A stretch of DNA of 7,586 nt from positions 1-7,586 of the forward strand of contig JBJXHH010000086.1 of assembly GCA_046160675.1 (NCBI GenBank). The letters run 5' to 3'. The stretch comes from JACMJP01 sp046160675 (GTDB taxonomy: Bacteria > Bacteroidota > Bacteroidia > Chitinophagales > BACL12). Under the pieces are notes generated by a model. It was not told where the DNA came from and made no database searches. It saw nothing but the letters and a program-made list of their open reading frames with translations. Below are positions 1 to 5,296 of the stretch, piece by piece; position 1 is the first letter of the stretch, and each line of letters opens with the position of its first letter. A program made the position numbers and the translations under genes.

Positions 1-1
1 T

Positions 2-271
2 GGAAAATTCTTGGTTGATGAAGGGTATTTCGGTGAAAAAGAAGTGTCTGCAAAAATTGACAAAACAGATGGGCGATATATTTTCAGCATAGCTTCAGAA
101 GAAGGTTCGGAAACAGATCCCGGGCTCTTGCAAATTGCAGAACAATATACCGGAGTTTTATCTACAAACGTTTTTAATGGGATTCCTGTTGATTTTCACT
201 TTTGTGATACTTCGTTCAAAACGAAAAAAGTGATCAAGTTCAGGCCCTCTCCTGCAGGGGAGGAAAATTGA
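2..271 (+). CDS. C-terminal fragment of an unrecognised protein (5' end outside window)
   Basis: The frame is open from base 2 with no stop until TGA at 269-271, so this is most likely the last 89 residues of a longer gene. A TTG at 11 could be a start but nothing favours it. The visible part reads as an alternating hydrophobic/charged, probably beta-rich domain, with a segment around FNGIPVDFHFCDTSFKTKKV near the end and no membrane helix or lipobox. I do not recognise the family. The last residues (RPSPAGEEN) are encoded by a GC-rich palindrome at 246-263, so the native C-terminus may have been changed by a small repeat. It lies 74 bp upstream of a lipoprotein gene on the same strand. Confidence is good that it is coding and nil for function. 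Confidence 0.65.
   Translation, partial: GKFLVDEGYFGEKEVSAKIDKTDGRYIFSIASEEGSETDPGLLQIAEQYTGVLSTNVFNGIPVDFHFCDTSFKTKKVIKFRPSPAGEEN
246..263. repeat. GC-rich near-perfect palindrome at the end of the partial gene
   Basis: CCTCTCCTGCAGGGGAGG is a palindrome centred at 254/255 whose only imperfect pair is T250/G259, which is a G-U wobble in RNA. As RNA it gives a 7-bp stem with a TGCA loop. It is followed by AAAATTG rather than a T run on either strand, so it is not a standard intrinsic terminator. It overlaps codons of the partial gene. From general recollection, similar CCTCTCC/GGAGAGG palindromes are scattered at gene ends in many Bacteroidota genomes; membership of such a family is inference. 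Confidence 0.4.
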
Positions 272-278
272 AATATAT

Positions 279-309
279 TCTGGTAAACGGTTTAAATACC
301 CTACCTTTA
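279..309 (+). promoter_or_regulatory. Possible Bacteroidota-type promoter for the small lipoprotein
   Basis: The Bacteroidota housekeeping sigma factor recognises TTTG, about 19 nt, then TAnnTTTG. Here TCTG (279-282) is followed by exactly 19 nt and TACCTTTA (302-309), one mismatch in each box. Transcription would start near 314, leaving a leader of about 32 nt before the ATG at 346. The spacing is right but both boxes are imperfect and AT-rich DNA gives chance hits. Confidence 0.35.
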
Positions 310-345
310 CGGCGCTTTAAACAAGCATTTAAAACTTAAAAAAGA

Positions 346-840
346 ATGAAAAAAACAATGTTATCCAGCATTGCCGTGAGTGCAATGCTTTTAATGGCTT
401 CCTGTTCAGGCTCAACGGGTCCAGAGGCCGTTGCTACTGATTTTGTAAATGCCCTGATGAAAAAAGAATGGGAAAAAGCAAAATCGCTCAGCACCGAAGA
501 GAGTGCTTCTACTATTGAAATGATCAAAGGTTTTTCTCAAAATACTCCTGACAGTGCTATGGTTGTAAAGTTCGAGATTGTAAAAGAAAAAACTAAAATT
601 GAGGGCGAGGGGGCTTCTGTGGTGGCAATAGATGAAAACGGGCTTGAAATGCCTATGTCACTCAAAAAAATAGATGGCAAATGGAAAGTGGATTATTCCA
701 TGGAAACCATTATGGGTGGTGCTGAAGATGTTATGTCAGATGCCGTTGAAAGCATGGGTGATATGGTAGACACTATCATGACTGAGGCTGAGGATTTGAT
801 GGAAGCTGCTGACTCTGTAGGCTTAGAAATGATGAAATAA
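346..840 (+). CDS. Small DUF4878-like lipoprotein
   Basis: This encodes 164 residues. It begins with a lipoprotein signal peptide: positive MKK, a hydrophobic stretch (about 5-18) and a lipobox LMASC with the lipidated Cys at residue 20. Residues after Cys20 (SGSTG) lack the acidic stretch linked to surface export in Bacteroidota, so a periplasm-facing location is a reasonable inference. The following part (GPEAVATDFVNALMKKEWEKAKSLSTEES, in two halves) resembles the DUF4878/lumazine-binding-like NTF2 fold, where a helix pair precedes a curved beta sheet; the segment with MSLKKIDGKWKVDYS fits its last strands. The C-terminal 45 residues form an acidic, Met-rich, probably helical tail with repeated D/E-x-M spacing. 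No enzymatic residues are evident and the function is unknown. A terminator follows at 860-892, so this is probably a single-gene unit. The ATG at 346 is supported by the signal peptide beginning right there. Confidence 0.88.
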   Translation: MKKTMLSSIAVSAMLLMASCSGSTGPEAVATDFVNALMKKEWEKAKSLSTEESASTIEMIKGFSQNTPDSAMVVKFEIVKEKTKIEGEGASVVAIDENGLEMPMSLKKIDGKWKVDYSMETIMGGAEDVMSDAVESMGDMVDTIMTEAEDLMEAADSVGLEMMK

Positions 841-859
841 TATTAATTTTAAATTATTG

Positions 860-892
860 AACCCGCACGATTATCCTCATGCGGGTTTTTTT
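860..892 (+). terminator. Intrinsic terminator after the lipoprotein gene
   Basis: AACCCGCA (860-867) pairs with TGCGGGTT (880-887). After one C/A mismatch, two more pairs (869-870 with 877-878) close a 6-nt loop. A run of seven T (886-892) follows the GC-rich stem. It lies 20 bp past the lipoprotein stop and isolates that gene from the downstream cluster. Confidence 0.88.
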
Positions 893-1011
893 ATGGAAAT
901 TACCGTCCCACTCTATCTAGTTAAAGATCAAAATTTTTGCAACAAGGCGGAGTTAAATTCCGTTATAGGGATACCCGGGAAACGAAAAACCCGTTAATAT
1001 TGTCTAACAGA

Positions 1012-4000
1012 ATGATGGAATCATCAAATAACTATCAATACCTGCTGCAAAAGCTTGATGCGTTTACTAGGAAATATTACCTGAACAATATCATTCGTGG
1101 GGTTTTATTTTTTGCAGCCATTGTTTTATCTGCTTATCTTCTCTTTAGTTATCTTGAATACAAATTTTATTTTTCCACGGCCGTAAGAAAAGTTCTTTTT
1201 TATAGTTTTCTTGTTGGTGGTGGAAGCTTGATTCTTTTCTGGATTGTGAATCCTATTTTGAAATACTTCAAACTCGGAAAACAAATTGACCATCATACCG
1301 CAGCTAAAATTATCGGAACACATTTTAGTGAAGTCCAGGATAAGTTGCTGAACATTCTGCAATTGAAAGAAACAGGAAACAGCATTGCAAGTAGAGAATT
1401 GATTGAAGCGAGTATCAATCAAAAAATTGAAAAAATTAAGCCCGTTCCTTTCACACTTGCCATTAACCTCAAAACAAACAGGAAATATTTAAAGTATGCC
1501 CTGCCACCGTTGGGAGTTTTCATTTTTATTGTATTTGCAGCTCCTAACATCTTGCAGGAAAGTAATTACCGACTGTTGAGAAACAACACTTATTTTGAAA
1601 AACAAGCCCCGTTTCAATTTGTAGTTGAAAATGAAATGTTAGAAGTTCTGCAATATGAAGATTACGAAGTAATCGTAAAAATTACCGGAGAGGCGCTACC
1701 TAATTCTGTAACAGTAAAAACAAATTCCGGCAGTTATGCTATGATAAAAAAATCTGATGATGCATTTTCTTTTATCTTCAACAAAGTACCCGCTGATACA
1801 AAATTCCAGCTCGAGGCAAATGGTTACGATAGCAAAGAATATTTACTGGAAATTATCCCCAAGCCGGCAATAGTAAACTTTGATGTGAAGTTGAAATACC
1901 CGTCATATACCCGTAAGCAAAATGAAACAATTAAAAACGCCGGAGACCTTGTTATTCCTGAGGGTACAGCCGTTAGCTGGTTATTTAATACTGAAAATAC
2001 TGAGGTGATAGATATTGCTTTTCCGGGGGAAAAGATAGCTGCCGAAAGAACCGGTGAGAATGTGTTTTCTTTTCAAAAAAATATTTTTAATAATGCCATT
2101 TACAGGATTAGCATAGCAAACAAAAAAATCTCAGGCAAGGATACGATTCAATACTCCATCGCTGTTATTCCAGATGCATATCCGCAAATAAATGTGCAAC
2201 AGTTTACTGACAGCACGGATGATAAATATTTATTCTTCGCCGGCGAAATACAAGATGACTACGGTTTTAAGAACTTGCAATTTCATTACCTGCTGGAAGG
2301 GACAGATGCCAAGGGAAATACATTTTCAAAGAAAGAAGGTGATGAAAGAATTTCTTTTCTCAACGCCGCTTTAAAAAATCCATTTAACTATGCCTTTGAT
2401 TTGCATCAATACGCCTTGCAACCCGGCGACAGGGTAACTTATTATTTTGAAGTTTGGGACAATGACGGTGTGCATGGAAGTAAATCCACTCGTTCATCCA
2501 CACTTCAATACATTGTTCCTACAAAAGAAGAACTTGAAAAAATAAAAGATGATAGTAATGAGAAAATAAAAAAATCACTGGAGGATGTGTTGGATGAATT
2601 AGGTGATATCAGGAAAGAAACGGAAGAGATGGAAAACAAATTTCTTGAGAAGAAAGAATTGAACTGGAATGATAAAAAGAAAATTGAAAACCTGATGGAA
2701 CGCCAGCAAAATGCACAGCAGCAAATTGAAGATCTAAAAAAGGAATTTGATAAAAACCTTTCCATGCAGAAAGAATACATCCAGCCAGATGAAAAGATTT
2801 TAGAGAAACAGGAACAGTTGGAAAAAATGTTTGATGAGTTACTGACTGAAGAGATGAAAAAACTTTATGAAGAAATTCAAAAGCTGCTTGATGAATTGAA
2901 CAAAGAACAATCTCTGGAAAAAATGGATGAGATGAACATGAACAATGAACAACTGGAAAAAGAACTTGACCGCATGCTTGAATTATTTAAGCAGATGGAG
3001 ATGGAGCAAAAGATGCAGGAAACCATTGACAAGCTAAATGAGCTTGCTGAAGAACAACAAAAAGCAGGTGAACAAACAGAAGATAAACAGTCTGAACAAA
3101 AGCAAAATATTGATAATCAGGACTTTATAAGCAAAAAGTTTGACGAGATTCAGAAAGACTTGGAGAAAATGCAGGAAATGAACCAGGAGCTTGAAAGCCC
3201 GAAAGACCTGGAAAATACAGAACAAAGCGAGCAACAGGTGGAGCAGGAACAGCAAAAGGCATCAGAGCAGCTTCAGCAGAACCAGAAAAAACAAGCCTCA
3301 CAAAGCCAGAAAAATGCTTCTCAGAAAATGAAGAAGATGGCTCAGAACATGCAAAATCAAATGAGCCAGCAGCAAATGCAACAACAGCAGGAAGATATGA
3401 ATGCTCTCAGGCAATTGCTGGATAACTTAATAAAACTCTCTGTAGATCAGGAAGATCTAATGGATGAGCTCAAAGACACTAAAACAAATAATCCCAAGTA
3501 TGTGGACCTCATGGCGCTGCAACAGAAGATTCGGGAGGATAACAAGATAGTAGAAGATAGTTTGTATGCCCTGGCCAAAAGAGTTTTTCAAATCAGTTCC
3601 ACTATTACCCGGGAGATGGGTTTGGTAAAAGAAAATCTTGACAGAAGCATTGATAACATGGCCGAACGTTCCACATCTAAGGCAAACATGTATCAGCAAC
3701 TCACCATGACAAGTTATAACAACCTGGCTCTGTTGCTGGATGAGGTGATGCAGCAAATGCAACAGCAGATGGCTCAAAGTATGCCCGGTTCCCAGATGTG
3801 CCAAAAACCCGGCGGTAATTCTGAGCTTCCATCCATGGGTGAAATGCAAAAGCAATTGAACGAGCAATTGCAGAAGATGAAGGGCGATATGCCCAACGGT
3901 AAGGAGAAAGGTAATAAAGAAGGCATGAGCCAGCAATTAGCCGAAATGGCCGCAAAACAAGCTGCTATTCGGGATGCCTTGCAAAAAATGGCTCAGGAGC

Positions 4001-4362
4001 TGGGAGGTGGCAATACTGAGGATGCTAAGCTTGCAAAACAACTTCAACAGATTGCGGATAAAATGAACAAAACGGAAGAGGATATTGTAAACAAAAATCT
4101 TACTGACGAAACTCTTAGACGTCAGCAAGATATTTTAACGAGACTGTTAGAAGCCGCTGATTCTGAGCGCCAGCGCAAAACTGATAATGAGCGCCAAAGC
4201 AATGCTGCAAAGGAAGTTTCTCGTGATTTACCTCCTATTATTGAAGAATATATAAGAAAACGCAACGCAGAACTTGATTTATATAAAACTGTCTCACCTG
4301 ATTTGAAACCTTTTTACAAAAATTTAGTAGAAGACTACTTTAGGTCAATCAGTATTGAGTGA
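1012..4362 (+). CDS. DUF4175 family giant membrane-anchored coiled-coil protein
   Basis: This encodes 1116 residues from the ATG at 1012 (a second ATG follows at 1015). The frame is open back to a TTG at 937, but those 25 residues look non-conserved and the ATG sits a natural distance before the first helix. N-terminal part: membrane segments at about residues 27-47, 60-80 and 162-180, a soluble stretch between the second and third, then an extracytoplasmic beta-rich region of about 180-500 with strand patterns such as KLKYPSYTRKQ and GDRVTYYFEVWDNDG that look Ig-like. From about 505 to 835 it is almost continuous coiled coil rich in E, K, Q, L and M, with a Gln-rich core at about 733-801. 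A more ordinary helical region with Met/Gln-rich and Gly-rich patches follows to a conserved-looking end (PPIIEEYIRKRNAELDLYK). This layout and length match the DUF4175 family of Bacteroidota. Function is unknown; a large envelope scaffold is only a guess. Its stop overlaps the next start (GTGA). Confidence 0.85.
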   Translation: MMESSNNYQYLLQKLDAFTRKYYLNNIIRGVLFFAAIVLSAYLLFSYLEYKFYFSTAVRKVLFYSFLVGGGSLILFWIVNPILKYFKLGKQIDHHTAAKIIGTHFSEVQDKLLNILQLKETGNSIASRELIEASINQKIEKIKPVPFTLAINLKTNRKYLKYALPPLGVFIFIVFAAPNILQESNYRLLRNNTYFEKQAPFQFVVENEMLEVLQYEDYEVIVKITGEALPNSVTVKTNSGSYAMIKKSDDAFSFIFNKVPADTKFQLEANGYDSKEYLLEIIPKPAIVNFDVKLKYPSYTRKQNETIKNAGDLVIPEGTAVSWLFNTENTEVIDIAFPGEKIAAERTGENVFSFQKNIFNNAIYRISIANKKISGKDTIQYSIAVIPDAYPQINVQQFTDSTDDKYLFFAGEIQDDYGFKNLQFHYLLEGTDAKGNTFSKKEGDERISFLNAALKNPFNYAFDLHQYALQPGDRVTYYFEVWDNDGVHGSKSTRSSTLQYIVPTKEELEKIKDDSNEKIKKSLEDVLDELGDIRKETEEMENKFLEKKELNWNDKKKIENLMERQQNAQQQIEDLKKEFDKNLSMQKEYIQPDEKILEKQEQLEKMFDELLTEEMKKLYEEIQKLLDELNKEQSLEKMDEMNMNNEQLEKELDRMLELFKQMEMEQKMQETIDKLNELAEEQQKAGEQTEDKQSEQKQNIDNQDFISKKFDEIQKDLEKMQEMNQELESPKDLENTEQSEQQVEQEQQKASEQLQQNQKKQASQSQKNASQKMKKMAQNMQNQMSQQQMQQQQEDMNALRQLLDNLIKLSVDQEDLMDELKDTKTNNPKYVDLMALQQKIREDNKIVEDSLYALAKRVFQISSTITREMGLVKENLDRSIDNMAERSTSKANMYQQLTMTSYNNLALLLDEVMQQMQQQMAQSMPGSQMCQKPGGNSELPSMGEMQKQLNEQLQKMKGDMPNGKEKGNKEGMSQQLAEMAAKQAAIRDALQKMAQELGGGNTEDAKLAKQLQQIADKMNKTEEDIVNKNLTDETLRRQQDILTRLLEAADSERQRKTDNERQSNAAKEVSRDLPPIIEEYIRKRNAELDLYKTVSPDLKPFYKNLVEDYFRSISIE

Positions 4363-4784
4363 CAAGAATAAATGATACTGACAATTCTACTTTGAAGGTG
4401 TTGGAGCTTAAATCGAATCTCAACAATATTACTGTCATTGAATCTTTTATAGAAGATTTCCGCTGTAGTCATGCTATTGGAGATGATGTATATGGAAATA
4501 TGTTGGTGGCAATTACTGAAGCAGTAAATAATGCCATATTACACGGCAATAAATCTGATGAGAGTAAAAGAGTTTATATCAATCTTTCAAAGCAAAAGAA
4601 CCTGGTAACATGTATTGTAAAAGATGAAGGTAGGGGTTTTGACTACAATAACCTCCCTGACCCTACTTCTCCGGAAAATATCGAAAATACTGGTGGTAGG
4701 GGCGTTTTCCTGATGAAAAACCTTGCTGATATGGTAATCTTCTCAAATGACGGCAGCATTGTTGAAATTCAATTCAAAGTATGA
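4359..4784 (+). CDS. RsbW-like HATPase (anti-sigma/serine kinase type ATP-binding protein)
   Basis: This encodes 141 residues of a stand-alone GHKL ATPase domain of the anti-sigma regulatory factor (RsbW/SpoIIAB, HATPase_c_2) type. The N-box is EAVNNAILHGN (residues 54-64) with Glu54 and Asn58 placed for Mg-ATP binding. The G1 box is DEGRGFD (89-95) and the G2 box is GGRGVFLMK (112-120). There is no transmembrane, sensor or receiver part. The GTG start at 4359 overlaps the DUF4175 stop by 4 nt (GTGA). An in-frame TGA lies immediately upstream at 4356-4358, and the next in-frame ATG would cut off the helix before the N-box, so GTG is the best start. In other phyla such proteins bind a sigma factor or phosphorylate an STAS-domain antagonist; neither partner is visible in the window, so the target is unknown. 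Confidence 0.9.
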   Translation: MTRINDTDNSTLKVLELKSNLNNITVIESFIEDFRCSHAIGDDVYGNMLVAITEAVNNAILHGNKSDESKRVYINLSKQKNLVTCIVKDEGRGFDYNNLPDPTSPENIENTGGRGVFLMKNLADMVIFSNDGSIVEIQFKV

Positions 4785-5209
4785 AGGATAGAATTCAGTT
4801 CACAAACCTTCTGAAATCCTTCACTCTCAAAAATCCCAAAAAAACAAGCCTCTGGATAGAACATGTTATTAACTCTCATGGTCAGTTTCCAGGGGAAATC
4901 AGTTATATTTTCTGTGATGACGCCTATCTATCTATACTCAACAAACAATACCTGCATCATACCTCTCTCACAGACATCATCACCTTTAACTACAATACGG
5001 GGCACCTTATAAATGGCGACATTTTCATTAGTATTCAAAGGGTTACTGAAAATGCAAAAAAATTTTCTACCTCTGTTGATGAGGAGCTTCGACGGGTTAT
5101 GATCCACGGCATTCTTCACCTTTTGGGGTTTGATGATAAAACAGAATCTTCCAAGAAAAAAATGACCTCAGAGGAAAACTCAGCACTTCGGCAGTATGAA
5201 TATATTTGA
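4781..5209 (+). CDS. ybeY: Endoribonuclease YbeY (rRNA maturation/ribosome quality control)
   Basis: This encodes 142 residues, slightly shorter than the E. coli protein (155). YbeY is a cytoplasmic metal-dependent single-strand RNase involved in 16S rRNA 3'-end maturation and 70S ribosome quality control. Visible signatures are the conserved core TDIITFNY (residues 64-71; TDVLSFP in E. coli), then NGDIFIS, and the metal site HGILHLLGFDD at 109-119. In most bacteria that site is H-x3-H-x5-H; here the third ligand is Asp119, and the Arg of the YR motif is Leu58. From family knowledge both changes are usual in Bacteroidota YbeY, so they do not imply inactivation. The trailing M-x-x-E-E-N pattern fits the family end. 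The ATG overlaps the stop of the ATPase gene (ATGA), indicating translational coupling. The stop abuts a parS-like site. Confidence 0.94.
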   Translation: MKDRIQFTNLLKSFTLKNPKKTSLWIEHVINSHGQFPGEISYIFCDDAYLSILNKQYLHHTSLTDIITFNYNTGHLINGDIFISIQRVTENAKKFSTSVDEELRRVMIHGILHLLGFDDKTESSKKKMTSEENSALRQYEYI

Positions 5210-5225
5210 TGTTTCACATGAAACA
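5210..5225 (+). promoter_or_regulatory. parS-like site 1 (putative ParB-binding site)
   Basis: TGTTTCACATGAAACA differs at one base from the widely conserved bacterial chromosomal parS consensus TGTTTCACGTGAAACA; only the central CG is altered, to CA. It starts on the base directly after the ybeY stop. The 16-bp match, together with an inverted copy 35 bp away (centre to centre) in non-coding DNA, makes chance unlikely. ParB loading and chromosome segregation are inferred from the consensus; parAB are not in the window. Confidence 0.72.
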
Positions 5226-5244
5226 ATAATAAATTTTAACCGGG

Positions 5245-5260
5245 TGTTTCATGTGAAACA
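5245..5260 (-). promoter_or_regulatory. parS-like site 2, inverted copy of site 1
   Basis: TGTTTCATGTGAAACA is the exact reverse complement of site 1, so it too differs from the parS consensus at one central base. Its symmetry extends two bases on each side, giving the 20-bp GGTGTTTCATGTGAAACACC (5243-5262). It ends 21 bp before the TAnnTTTG box of mnmG, so a bound ParB dimer would sit at or next to the -33 region. The two copies could also pair as a 16-bp stem with a 19-nt loop, but no T run follows the second arm. Confidence 0.72.
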
Positions 5261-5281
5261 CCTTTATATTTTCAGGGATAG

Positions 5282-5296
5282 TAACTTTGCATAAGG
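5282..5296 (+). promoter_or_regulatory. Likely mnmG promoter -7 box, giving a nearly leaderless transcript
   Basis: TAACTTTG (5282-5289) is a full match to the Bacteroidota -7 consensus TAnnTTTG. Its G is only 7 nt before the ATG at 5297, so transcription would begin about 0-4 nt before the start codon. No good TTTG -33 box is present at the expected 19-nt spacing (5259-5262 reads CACC, the edge of parS-like site 2). Confidence 0.45.

Noticed and set aside
995..1002. TAATATTG as a -7 box for the DUF4175 cluster
   Set aside because: It has one mismatch to TAnnTTTG and no TTTG-like box at the right spacing upstream (972-975 reads TACC). The cluster needs a promoter after the terminator at 860-892, but this candidate is too weak to annotate.
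937..1011. TTG-initiated 25-residue N-terminal extension of the DUF4175 protein
   Set aside because: The extension is polar and unlike a conserved leader, there is no supporting ribosome-binding signal, and two ATG codons at 1012 and 1015 sit just before the first structured segment.
3457..3936. 159-codon open frame on the minus strand inside the DUF4175 gene
   Set aside because: It is the complement of a Gln/Lys/Glu-rich coiled-coil region, which gives His/Leu-rich antisense frames by composition. It has no recognisable domain and fully overlaps a strongly supported gene.
4885..4899. GTTTCCAGGGGAAAT, resembling a Noc-type or parS-like palindrome within ybeY
   Set aside because: The symmetry is imperfect, the centre does not match either consensus, and it is within codons of a conserved protein, so chance is the simplest explanation.
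5210..5275. Inverted repeat after ybeY as an ordinary intrinsic terminator
   Set aside because: The arms match the parS consensus closely, and the second arm is followed by CCTTTATATTTTC rather than a continuous T run, so a terminator role is not the preferred call.
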